Source: an uncultured Coriobacteriaceae bacterium (GTDB lineage: Bacteria; Actinomycetota; Coriobacteriia; Coriobacteriales; Atopobiaceae). Taken from it: a DNA stretch of 38,398 nucleotides. The position numbers and the translations under genes were made by a program. Numbering within the stretch: the stretch's first letter is position 1; every line of letters begins with the position of its first letter. The notes under the pieces were generated by a model. It did not search any database, had not been told where the DNA came from, and worked only from the letters and a program-made list of their open reading frames with translations. The stretch covers positions 1 through 38,398 of the forward strand of contig CACZFB010000014.1 in assembly GCA_902780305.1 (NCBI GenBank), given 5' to 3'. This document shows, one piece after another, positions 7,040 to 15,492 of this stretch.

Positions 7040-8305
7040 ATGCTCAAGAGCCTGCGCAGGAAGTTCGTCGCAATCATTATGGCGCTCGTTGGCATCGTGC
7101 TGGTCTCGGTCGTTGGCGGAAGCTACCTGTCCTCGCGGCAGACGCAGCGGGAGCTGGTAAACGAGGCGCTCGAGCGCAACCTCGTGGGCAGCGTGTACGA
7201 CTTCCCGCGCATCGGTGGCCCCTTTATGGACGACCGCGAGGACCAGCCAGACCACGGCAGGGCAAACGTATTGATCCTCGCCATAGACCTCGATTCCAGC
7301 GGCATGGTGCTCGCCACCAACAACGCGCCCGTAATCATCGACTCCACCGCGCTCAGCAACCTGCTTGCCTCAATACTGCAAAGCGACGCCAACAGCATGT
7401 GGGACGAGTCCAGCCACATAGCCTGGATGCGCGAGCAACGCACGAGCGGCTCGTGGCGCGTGGTGATCGCCGACACATCCGCAGTGGACGTGTCGCTGCA
7501 CAGCCTCATGGTTAAGGACATCGCCATCATCGCAGCGGCCATGGGCGTCCTTCTGGTGATCGCCCTCTTCCTCTCCACCTGGGTGCTCAAGCCGGTGGAG
7601 GCCGCTTGGGAGCAGCAGCGCCAGTTTATTGCCGACGCCTCGCACGAGCTCAAGACGCCTTTGGCGGTCATCATCGCGAACACGCAGATCCTGCAGGCCG
7701 ACAAGGCCATACCCACCGAGAGCATGCGATGGGTGCAGAGCACCGCCGACGAGTCCGCGCACATGAAGAGCCTCGTGGAGGAGCTGTTGGAGCTCGCCCG
7801 CACCGACGAGACCACGGCCGGCGCCAAGGACGTGATGCGTAGCGAGGCGGTCGACTTCTCTACCATGGTGGAGAACGCCGCCCTGGAGTTCGACGCCATA
7901 GCCTTCGAGCGCGGAAGCCTCATCGAGCAGAGCGTGGACGAGGGCGTGTGCGTGCAGGGCGACCCCGAATGGCTCGGCCGGTTGTGCAAGATTCTTATAG
8001 ACAACGCCTGCAAATACTCCTCCCCAGGCAGCCCCGTGCGCGTGGAGCTGCATCGGGAGAACAAGCGGTGCACGCTAAGCGTCAACAACCAAGGCAACGT
8101 AATTGACCCAGCCGATCTCCCGCATGTCTTCGACAGGTTCTACCGAACCGACAAGGCCCGCAGCCGAGACGCGCATACCGGGGGCTTTGGACTGGGTCTG
8201 GCCATTGCGAAGGGCATCTGCACCTCACACGGCGGAAACATCTCGGTGCAGAGCAACGAGACCGAGGGCACGACCTTTGTGGTCACGCTGCCCACGCAGT
8301 CGTGA
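7040..8305 (+). CDS. Sensor histidine kinase (partner of the OmpR-type regulator)
   Basis: The 421-residue membrane sensor kinase has a first membrane segment at about 9-30 and an extracytoplasmic loop at about 31-158 with no recognised ligand-binding fold. The second membrane segment is at about 161-182. The HisKA domain has the phosphoacceptor in FIADASHELKTPLAV (His202). The HATPase_c domain has an N-box at ILIDNACKYSS (Asn322) and a G-box at GFGLGLAIAKGI (382-393). The fold is that of EnvZ/BaeS-like kinases. The stimulus cannot be inferred. The stop codon overlaps the dinB GTG start as GTGA, so kinase and polymerase are translationally coupled. The ribosome site upstream (GAAAGCGAGAG) is weak. 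Confidence 0.95.
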   Translation: MLKSLRRKFVAIIMALVGIVLVSVVGGSYLSSRQTQRELVNEALERNLVGSVYDFPRIGGPFMDDREDQPDHGRANVLILAIDLDSSGMVLATNNAPVIIDSTALSNLLASILQSDANSMWDESSHIAWMREQRTSGSWRVVIADTSAVDVSLHSLMVKDIAIIAAAMGVLLVIALFLSTWVLKPVEAAWEQQRQFIADASHELKTPLAVIIANTQILQADKAIPTESMRWVQSTADESAHMKSLVEELLELARTDETTAGAKDVMRSEAVDFSTMVENAALEFDAIAFERGSLIEQSVDEGVCVQGDPEWLGRLCKILIDNACKYSSPGSPVRVELHRENKRCTLSVNNQGNVIDPADLPHVFDRFYRTDKARSRDAHTGGFGLGLAIAKGICTSHGGNISVQSNETEGTTFVVTLPTQS

Positions 8306-9540
8306 GCGGCGACGCAGCCATGGGCACCGGGTCCCCCCTCGACTGGCACGGGCGCGCCGTCGGCCTCATGGACCTGGACGCCTTCTTCGCGTCGGTCGAA
8401 CAGCTTGACCATCCGCAGTGGCGCGGCAAGCCGGTTATCGTTGGCGGGTCGCCGGACAGACACGGTGTCGTTTCCACGGCCAGCTACGAGGCGCGCGCCT
8501 ATGGCGTCCACTCAGCCATGCCCTCGCTCATTGCTCGGCGCCTGTGCCCAGACGCCATATGGACACGGGGAGATTACGCGCGCTACCGCGAGCTCAGCGA
8601 TGCGGTCATGGCCATCCTCGTCGACGAGACGCCCCTCGTGGAGCAGGTGTCCATAGACGAGGCATTCTTCGACGTCACCCCGGGCAAGTACGCCGACGAG
8701 AGTCCCATCTCCATCTGCCGCCGCATCCAGCGGCGGGTGAGCGAGCTGGGCATCACCTGCTCCATTGGGCTGGGCACTGGAAAGACCGTTGCGAAGGTCG
8801 CATCCGAACGCGAGAAGCCACGGGGCCTCACCGTGGTCCTGCCCGGCACCGAGGCATCATTCCTCGCACCGCTTCCCGTACGCGCGCTCTCGGGCATTGG
8901 CAGCGCCACCGAGCGCACCCTGCAGGACCTGCACATCCGCACGCTCGGCGAGCTCGCACGCATGGACCCACAGCAGATGGAGTCGATCTTTGGCGTCGCC
9001 GGCCCGCAGATGGTGCGACGCGCCCAGGGACGTGAGGACGGTCGCGTGCGTGCCATCGACGAGGTGCGGGAGGTCAAGTCCGTCTCGCACGAGCGCACGT
9101 TTGCCACCGACCTCACCAGCGAACAAGACGTGCGTGCCGCCATAGGGCACGTGAGCGAGCTCGTAGGCGCCCGCCTCAGGCGAAAGGGGCTCGAAGGCTC
9201 GCTGGTAGCGCTCAAGATAAAGCTCCACACTATGCGCCTGCATACCGCACAGCGTCACCTGGGCAGCCCCACCCACGACGAGCGCGTGTTTGGCCCCGTC
9301 GCCTGCGATCTGTTGGGGGAGCTGTGGGTTCCCGGCACGCCCATTCGCCTGGTGGGCGTTGCCATGAGCGGATTTGGCGACGCGCCCGCGCAGCTCTCGC
9401 TGTTCGAGGACGGCAGTGGTTCCCCTGCCGAATCGGACGCCCTGCTCAAGGCAAAGGACCAGCTGCGGGAGCGCTTTGGCAGCGGCGCCGTCGTCTACGG
9501 AAGGGATTTTCGCATACGCAACCGGATGACTCGGGAGTAG
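8302..9540 (+). CDS. dinB: DNA polymerase IV (Y-family)
   Basis: The 412-residue translesion polymerase has the catalytic palm motif MDLDAFFASVEQ (Asp24) and the second acidic motif VSIDEAFFDVT (Asp119/Glu120). The DNA-contacting segment is CSIGLGTGKTVAKVASE, followed by a helix-hairpin-helix region (LSGIGSATERTLQDLHI) and a C-terminal little-finger domain. A QLSLF motif at 364-368 fits the sliding-clamp-binding consensus, so recruitment by DnaN is expected. The length suits the UmuC/DinB family. The GTG at 8302 overlaps the kinase stop; an ATG at 8320 is an alternative start that would lose the coupling. The gene is convergent with rsfS, and only 33 nt separate the two stops, with no obvious terminator. 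Confidence 0.95.
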   Translation: MSGDAAMGTGSPLDWHGRAVGLMDLDAFFASVEQLDHPQWRGKPVIVGGSPDRHGVVSTASYEARAYGVHSAMPSLIARRLCPDAIWTRGDYARYRELSDAVMAILVDETPLVEQVSIDEAFFDVTPGKYADESPISICRRIQRRVSELGITCSIGLGTGKTVAKVASEREKPRGLTVVLPGTEASFLAPLPVRALSGIGSATERTLQDLHIRTLGELARMDPQQMESIFGVAGPQMVRRAQGREDGRVRAIDEVREVKSVSHERTFATDLTSEQDVRAAIGHVSELVGARLRRKGLEGSLVALKIKLHTMRLHTAQRHLGSPTHDERVFGPVACDLLGELWVPGTPIRLVGVAMSGFGDAPAQLSLFEDGSGSPAESDALLKAKDQLRERFGSGAVVYGRDFRIRNRMTRE

Positions 9541-9573
9541 CCCCTTGCGCCGTACGTCGCGGCAGCCGACTCG

Positions 9574-9927
9574 CTACTGCAAAAAGTCCACACGCGGCGC
9601 GTCTCCCCACAGTCGCTCGAGCCGGTAGTACTCACGTGCCTCGGGAAGGAACGCATGGACTACCACCGAGCCATAGTCAAGCAGCACCCAGGTGGCACCC
9701 GCGCGTCCCTCGTGCGAGAGCGGGTCGAGGCCCGCGTTCTTCTTGATGCGCTCCTCCACCTCGTCCACGATTGCCGAGAGCATGCGCGGGTTGCCCGCGG
9801 AACAGATGACGAAGTAGTCGCACACGTCAGAAAGCCCGGTGAGGTCCATCGCAACGATGTCCTCGGCCTTCTTGTCGTCAGCCGCGGTAACGGCAATGCG
9901 TGCGAGCTCCGATGGTGTTACGGACAT
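9574..9927 (-). CDS. rsfS: Ribosome silencing factor RsfS
   Basis: The 117-residue RsfS/DUF143 protein binds ribosomal protein uL14 and blocks subunit joining under nutrient limitation, as known for the family. Diagnostic blocks are IVAMDLTGLSDVCDYFVICS, SAGNPRMLSAIVDEVEERI and ATWVLLDYGSVVVHAF, ending LPEAREYYRLERLWGDAP. The ATG at 9927 has an AAGGAAGG ribosome site about 6 nt upstream; longer in-frame starts would overlap yqeK. It lies 17 nt after yqeK and is the last gene of obgE-proB-nadD-yqeK-rsfS, the standard position for rsfS. Confidence 0.96.
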   Translation of the reverse strand: MSVTPSELARIAVTAADDKKAEDIVAMDLTGLSDVCDYFVICSAGNPRMLSAIVDEVEERIKKNAGLDPLSHEGRAGATWVLLDYGSVVVHAFLPEAREYYRLERLWGDAPRVDFLQ

Positions 9928-9944
9928 GTCGCCCTTCCTTTCTG

Positions 9945-10619
9945 CTAGCGCGCGCGACGCGTGCGATTCGCTCGTTCCAGCGCCAGCGCGTTGTAGATGT
10001 CTATGGTTCGCGGGAGCAGGTAGCGGCCCCCCTCGAGCACGTACACGATGCCCCCGACGAACGCGTTCCAAAACACGTCCTCCAAGGGTGCCTTCCCCAC
10101 CATGTTGCGTGTCGCCTGTATGCCAGGGCTTGCCTTCCTCAGCGGCTCGATGCCGTCCGCGACGAACAGGACCATGTCCAGGTCGCCCATGTGTCTGCAG
10201 GCGGAGGTGTGGCAGTCGATGGCGTGCCATACCTCGTTGGGCAGCTCGGGATATCGCTTGGGGAGCTCGCGGGCCGCAACCATGCCGTGCAGCAGTGGCT
10301 CCATGGACTCGAGCGGAACCCCGCAGTCGATGCTCAGCGTGCGGGCACATTCGATGAGCTCGTCGGACGGCACCACCTTGTCCCAATCGTGCAGCAGGCC
10401 CGCGACCCTGGCGAGGTATGGATCGACGCCATAGAGGCACGCGAGGTGTTCGCACATGCATGCCACGGAGATGGAATGCGCGAGGCGCCGCGGTTTTGGG
10501 GCAAGCTGCTCGCGCACGTCCGCCTCGATGCGCTTAATGGACGCCCGCTGCCATTTCTTGTAGGCGACCTTGGACTTCCCACGTGGCCTCCATTGCTCCG
10601 AGGTCCCGTTACTCGCCAC
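9945..10619 (-). CDS. yqeK: HD-domain protein, YqeK family (Ap4A hydrolase-like)
   Basis: The 224-residue HD-superfamily metal-dependent phosphohydrolase has a first His at RRLAHSI (His48) and an HD doublet in ARVAGLLHDWDKVV (77-78). Later candidate metal ligands lie in EPLLHGMVAA and a DLDMVLFVADGIEP block. This pattern and the position between nadD and rsfS match YqeK, characterised in other Gram-positives as a symmetrical Ap4A hydrolase. A basic stretch of about 40 residues precedes the HD core. The GTG at 10619 is preferred because GGAGGGG lies 7 nt upstream; it overlaps the nadD end by 11 nt. An ATG at 10670 would extend the overlap and place the ribosome site inside the gene. Confidence 0.88.
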   Translation of the reverse strand: MASNGTSEQWRPRGKSKVAYKKWQRASIKRIEADVREQLAPKPRRLAHSISVACMCEHLACLYGVDPYLARVAGLLHDWDKVVPSDELIECARTLSIDCGVPLESMEPLLHGMVAARELPKRYPELPNEVWHAIDCHTSACRHMGDLDMVLFVADGIEPLRKASPGIQATRNMVGKAPLEDVFWNAFVGGIVYVLEGGRYLLPRTIDIYNALALERANRTRRAR

Positions 10620-11367
10620 GGCGCATCCCCTCCGTTCGGTCGTTTCCGTCCACGATGGCCGTCTTGCCATACCGGCGCGGCAGCACCCCGTAGAGCTTGT
10701 GCTTGTGAATGTAACCCGTCACCGTGTCGGGGGTGAGGTAGCGAAGGCTCTGGGCCGCAGCAACCCGCTCGCGCAGGTAGCTGGACGATATGGCCAATGC
10801 CGGAACCTCCAAATACGTGACGTCGAAGTCGTATGGAGACTGGGCGATGGCGTGCCGGGCGTGCGCGAGGTCGTATCCCGGTCGGGTCGCCCCCACCAGA
10901 TGGGCGATTCGGGCGATCTTGTGCGCGTCACGCCACGAGACCACCTCGGCGATGGCGTCGGCGCCCGTGATGAAGTAGAGCTCCACGTTGCTGGGATAGA
11001 TGCTTGCCAGGCACTCGAGCGTATCGGCGGTGTAGGTGATGCCCTCGCGGTCCACCTCGAACCGGCTCGCCAGGAAGTGCGGGTTGTCGGAGGTGGCAAG
11101 CAACGTCATGGCGTAGCGGTCCTCCCCCGCCGTCACCCGCTTGTTCTGCTTGAAGGCGGGTCTGCCCGCCGGCATGAACACCACCACGTCCAGCCCGAGG
11201 TCGTCGAACGCCTGCTCGGCCGCGACGAGGTGACCGTTGTGGATGGGATCGAACGTGCCACCCATGATGCCCATGCGATAGGTTCGTTTGGGGTCTTGCC
11301 CCAGCAGCGGAAGGTCGCCCCGCTCCACGACGCGCTCCGCGACGATGCGTGCCATGTCCTCATTCAT
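10609..11367 (-). CDS. nadD: Nicotinate-nucleotide adenylyltransferase
   Basis: The 252-residue NadD converts nicotinate mononucleotide and ATP to deamido-NAD in NAD synthesis. The nucleotidyltransferase signature is GIMGGTFDPIHNGHLVAA, with the HxGH-type HNGH. Other family blocks are VVVFMPAGRPAFKQNK, YFITGADAIAEVVSW and the second nucleotide-binding motif AISSSYLRERVA (ISSSxLR). About 30 residues precede the core, a longer lead than E. coli NadD. The ATG at 11367 overlaps the proB end by 8 nt and has AAGGG upstream; an ATG at 11355 has poor ribosome-site spacing. The C-terminus overlaps the yqeK start. Confidence 0.95.
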   Translation of the reverse strand: MNEDMARIVAERVVERGDLPLLGQDPKRTYRMGIMGGTFDPIHNGHLVAAEQAFDDLGLDVVVFMPAGRPAFKQNKRVTAGEDRYAMTLLATSDNPHFLASRFEVDREGITYTADTLECLASIYPSNVELYFITGADAIAEVVSWRDAHKIARIAHLVGATRPGYDLAHARHAIAQSPYDFDVTYLEVPALAISSSYLRERVAAAQSLRYLTPDTVTGYIHKHKLYGVLPRRYGKTAIVDGNDRTEGMRRGE

Positions 11368-12511
11368 CGTCTGCACCCTTATACGAGTCGGCCAGAACGA
11401 GCAGCTCGTCTCGGTGTATTGCGGGCTGCCCCATCTTGTGCGGATAGAACCTTCCCACGACGTCGAGCTTGAGGCCGCGCACGCGCGCCATGTCCTCGCA
11501 CGAGAAGCGCGCGACCCCGCGACCGATCTCGGTGCCATGGCAATCCACGACGCTTACCACGTCCCCTTCGCCGTAGTCCCCCTCCGTGGCGGTTATGCCC
11601 ACGGGAAGCAGCGAGGCGCCATCGACGAGCAAAGCCCTTGCGGCGCCGTCGTCCACCACGACCGTCCCCTGGGGAATCTCTGCGAGCCCGATCCACAGCT
11701 TGCGGCCGGTTCCACGCACGGGGCCACCGGGATTGGCGAAGCGCGTGCCAACGCTCTTGCCGTGCACCGCGTCTACGAGCACGTTCTCCCTGCGACCCTG
11801 GCACACGACCATGGGAATGCCCGCGGCGAGCATGGCCTTTGCCGCGCGCACCTTAGACGCCATGCCACCCGTCCCCACGTCCGACCCGGAGCCTCCGGCC
11901 ATGTGCGCCACGTCGTCTGCGCGCCTCACCTCGTGGATGAGTCGTGCCGAGGCGTTGACGCTCGGATCATCTGTGTACAGGCCCTCGACGTCCGAGAGAA
12001 TCACGTAGATCGAGGCGCCCAGCAGGCCCGATACGATGGCGCCAAGCATGTCGTTGTCGCCGAAGGTGAACTCCGAGACGCTTACCGTGTCGTTCTCGTT
12101 TACCACCGGGACGGCACCGAGCTCGAGCAGGCGGTCGAAGGTGTTGCGGGCGTTGAGGTAGCCTTCCCGGTCTACGACGTCGCGCCGGGTGAGCAGCACC
12201 TGCCCGCACATGAGCGACCTGCGCGCAAGCTCTTGGGCATACGCCTCGGTGAGCGCCGCCTGCCCTGCGGCGGCGCACGCCTGCAGGGTGGGAATGTCCT
12301 TTGGCCGGCCATCGAGCCCGAGCCGCTCCCTGCCCGCTGCTGCGGCACCGGAGGTCACGATGACCACGGGGCGCCCCTCGGCACGCAACGTGGCCACCTG
12401 GGCGCACAACGCAGAGATAAACGTGTGGTCTACCCTGCCTTCGGAGTCGGTGAGCGTCGACGACCCGATCTTCACGACCGTCAGGCCAAAGAACTGTTCT
12501 GGGGTCGCCAC
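11360..12511 (-). CDS. proB: Glutamate 5-kinase
   Basis: The 383-residue first enzyme of proline synthesis phosphorylates glutamate. The amino-acid-kinase domain covers about 1-260 (TVVKIGSSTL, VVIVTSGAAAAGRERLGL, NARNTFDRLLELGAVPVVNE, NENDTVSV, FGDNDMLGAIVSGLL, GTGGMASKVRAAKAM). A PUA domain occupies about 285-375. The GTG at 12511 follows the obgE stop by one base and has GAGGAGG upstream. proA, often the next gene in this cluster, is not here: nadD follows directly, so glutamyl-phosphate reductase must be encoded elsewhere if the pathway is complete. Feedback regulation by proline is typical of the family and cannot be judged from sequence alone. Confidence 0.96.
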   Translation of the reverse strand: MATPEQFFGLTVVKIGSSTLTDSEGRVDHTFISALCAQVATLRAEGRPVVIVTSGAAAAGRERLGLDGRPKDIPTLQACAAAGQAALTEAYAQELARRSLMCGQVLLTRRDVVDREGYLNARNTFDRLLELGAVPVVNENDTVSVSEFTFGDNDMLGAIVSGLLGASIYVILSDVEGLYTDDPSVNASARLIHEVRRADDVAHMAGGSGSDVGTGGMASKVRAAKAMLAAGIPMVVCQGRRENVLVDAVHGKSVGTRFANPGGPVRGTGRKLWIGLAEIPQGTVVVDDGAARALLVDGASLLPVGITATEGDYGEGDVVSVVDCHGTEIGRGVARFSCEDMARVRGLKLDVVGRFYPHKMGQPAIHRDELLVLADSYKGADDE

Positions 12512-12512
12512 C

Positions 12513-13895
<1,383 letters not shown>

Positions 13896-13908
13896 TTAAG
13901 TCAATTCG

Positions 13909-13938
13909 AAAAAGGCCCCGTCGCAGAGACGGGGCCTT
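13909..13938 (-). terminator. Intrinsic terminator after rpmA
   Basis: An 11-bp perfect stem (13928-13938 with 13912-13922) around a 5-nt loop is followed on the minus strand by TTTTT (13913-13909). It ends the rplU-rpmA transcript 24 nt after the rpmA stop. It lies just before obgE and so may act as an attenuating terminator for the downstream genes. Confidence 0.9.
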
Positions 13939-13962
13939 GTCTGAGCACGTACCGCCCGCGCG

Positions 13963-14214
13963 TTACGCGCTGGTGCGCACATGCACAAAATGCTTGGAAC
14001 CCTTGGTGAACTCGACCACACCGTCGGCCAGGGCAAAGAGCGTGTCGTCCTTGCCGCGTCCCACGTTCTCGCCCGGCGTGATGTGCGTGCCACGTTGACG
14101 AACGATGATCTGACCAGTCTTGATGGCCTGACCGCCGTAAATCTTGGTGCCGAGTCGCTGACCGCGCGAATCGCGGCCGTTACGGGATGAACCAAGTCCC
14201 TTTTTGTGAGCCAT
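13963..14214 (-). CDS. rpmA: 50S ribosomal protein L27
   Basis: The 83-residue bL27 protein lies near the peptidyl-transferase centre. It begins [20 protein letters not shown] and continues [40 protein letters not shown]. The N-terminus starts directly with the mature-type AHKKG sequence and lacks the extra peptide cleaved by Prp in Firmicutes. An AGGTGAG ribosome site lies upstream. It follows rplU by 43 nt in the usual order and is terminated by the strong hairpin at 13909-13938. Confidence 0.97.
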   Translation of the reverse strand: MAHKKGLGSSRNGRDSRGQRLGTKIYGGQAIKTGQIIVRQRGTHITPGENVGRGKDDTLFALADGVVEFTKGSKHFVHVRTSA

Positions 14215-14257
14215 ACTCTCACCTGCCTATCTACTCTTGAGCAAACGCTCGGTCCAG

Positions 14258-14605
14258 TTACTCCGCATCCTCGGTCGAAGCCGCTACCGGGGCCTCCTCA
14301 ACGGGAAGCGCGGTAATCTTGAGCTTGGTGAGGTTCTGGCGATGGCCACGAGTGCGATGGTAGCGCTTGCGCTTCTTGAACTTGAAGACGATTACCTTCT
14401 TGCCCTTGAACTGATCGAGAACCTCGGCCTCGACCTTCTTGTTCTCGAGCGCGGCAGAATCGACAGTGCTGGTGGCTCCGTCATTCAGCATCAGGACGTC
14501 AAGGCTAACCTTGTCGCCAGGCTGCGCATCGAGCTTTTCGACGTCAATGACGTCGCCCTGGGCAACCTTGTACTGCTTGCCACCGGTGGAAACGATTGCG
14601 TACAT
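14258..14605 (-). CDS. rplU: 50S ribosomal protein L21
   Basis: The 115-residue bL21 protein binds 23S rRNA. It begins MYAIVSTGGKQYKVAQGDVI and has the family blocks FKGKKVIVFKFKKRKRYHR and RTRGHRQNLTKLKITAL. An acidic alanine-rich tail (EEAPVAASTEDAE) extends past the core. The ATG at 14605 has GAGGAG upstream; an in-frame ATG at 14689 is rejected because it lies upstream of the promoter and is not part of L21. The transcript leader is only about 34 nt, too short to hold the L21 leader RNA described in Firmicutes. Confidence 0.97.
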   Translation of the reverse strand: MYAIVSTGGKQYKVAQGDVIDVEKLDAQPGDKVSLDVLMLNDGATSTVDSAALENKKVEAEVLDQFKGKKVIVFKFKKRKRYHRTRGHRQNLTKLKITALPVEEAPVAASTEDAE

Positions 14606-14645
14606 GTGTGACTCCTCATTGCTTGTTTTGATGCAACGGCTATCG

Positions 14646-14673
14646 ATTATACCTGCTTGTCCGTGCACGTCAA
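14646..14673 (-). promoter_or_regulatory. Strong promoter of rplU-rpmA
   Basis: On the minus strand TTGACG (14673-14668), a 16-nt spacer and a perfect TATAAT (14651-14646) form the best sigma-70-type promoter in the window. The predicted start near 14639 gives a leader of about 34 nt. It lies 128 nt after the DUF2344 stop. Confidence 0.82.
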
Positions 14674-14783
14674 TGAAAAACCGCACCATGATGGAGAGAA
14701 CGCGAAGGGGGTTACTTTTTTCGGGCTGGCCACTCCATCGTTGTCTGCGGGTGGCTGTGTCCGTTTGGGAAGAGGTACCTTGG

Positions 14784-14803
14784 TGACATGGCGCGCCATG
14801 TCA
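14784..14803. repeat. 20-bp perfect palindrome at the end of the DUF2344 gene
   Basis: TGACATGGCG followed by its exact complement forms an uninterrupted 20-bp palindrome; its last three bases (14801-14803) are the DUF2344 stop codon. As RNA it could make an 8-bp stem with a CGCG loop, but no U-run follows. It lies 110 nt upstream of the rplU -35 box and could be a protein-binding site. The rest of the 14674-14783 gap shows nothing recognisable. Confidence 0.7.
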
Positions 14804-15481
14804 ACAGTAGCCCATGGGGTCGATTCGGCTGCCGTCCGCTTGCTCATGCCACTGGCCCACCCAGCACACGCGCAGCGGCGAGGTGCCCAGCACGGCCTGC
14901 ACGAGGACGGCGGGTCGCAACGAGCCAGCCTCGGTGGCCCTCGTCTCCATGGTAAGCGCGACACCATCCGCCACATCGGTCGCATGGCAGCTCATCAGCG
15001 AGGGCAACACCGGTATGCGACGCAGCTTGGGCCCCCGCATGTACGCTATCTCGCCCTGCTCGACCACCTGGTCCAACCCACGCGAAAAACCGTTTGCGTC
15101 CACTCCGTCCGCCTGAACCACGACATCCCAGCGCGAGACGTCAACCCACGCCTCCAGTGCGGGAACCTTGCGCGGCAGGAGCTTGCACGCATTGGGGCGC
15201 AACGCCGCAGGCGATGCCTCGCGCAAGCGATCGAGCGCCTGCGTGACGTCTATGGGATACGGCAGCATAAGGTCGTAGTACTCCCCAACCGATGCGGCGC
15301 CCACGGGCAGCGCCTGCGAGAACTGGATGCGCATCCTGCGCGCAAAGCCGTTGCCCACCTCGAAGGGCAGTCCCGACCTGCGCACGCAGCGCATGATGGT
15401 GTTCATTACCTCCAGATGTCCCAGGTACGCCAGGCGTCCGTCCTTGACATAGCGAACGCGCAGCCTGCATGGCTCTCCCAT
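14801..15481 (-). CDS. DUF2344 / TIGR03936 family protein
   Basis: The 226-residue protein belongs to the DUF2344 family, which travels with the TIGR03960 radical SAM protein and sometimes forms its C-terminal domain. It begins MGEPCRLRVRYVKDGRLAYL, then GHLEVMNTIMRCVRRSGLPF and RMRIQFSQALPVGAASVGEY, the usual family opening. The biochemical role is not established. It starts 12 nt after the radical SAM stop, with GGGGAGGG upstream of the ATG at 15481. In many Actinobacteria an RNase E/G gene lies between this gene and rplU; it is missing here. The gene ends inside a 20-bp palindrome. Confidence 0.9.
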   Translation of the reverse strand: MGEPCRLRVRYVKDGRLAYLGHLEVMNTIMRCVRRSGLPFEVGNGFARRMRIQFSQALPVGAASVGEYYDLMLPYPIDVTQALDRLREASPAALRPNACKLLPRKVPALEAWVDVSRWDVVVQADGVDANGFSRGLDQVVEQGEIAYMRGPKLRRIPVLPSLMSCHATDVADGVALTMETRATEAGSLRPAVLVQAVLGTSPLRVCWVGQWHEQADGSRIDPMGYC

Positions 15482-15492
15482 ACGTCCCTCCC

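Noticed and set aside
9541..9573. Bidirectional terminator between dinB and rsfS
   Set aside because: Only a 6-bp AGTAGC/GCTACT pairing with a long loop was seen, without T-tracts; too weak to report as a terminator.
14606..14645. Possible L21 leader RNA before rplU
   Set aside because: The leader after the predicted start is about 34 nt and shows no stable hairpin, so the described L21 leader structure cannot be present.
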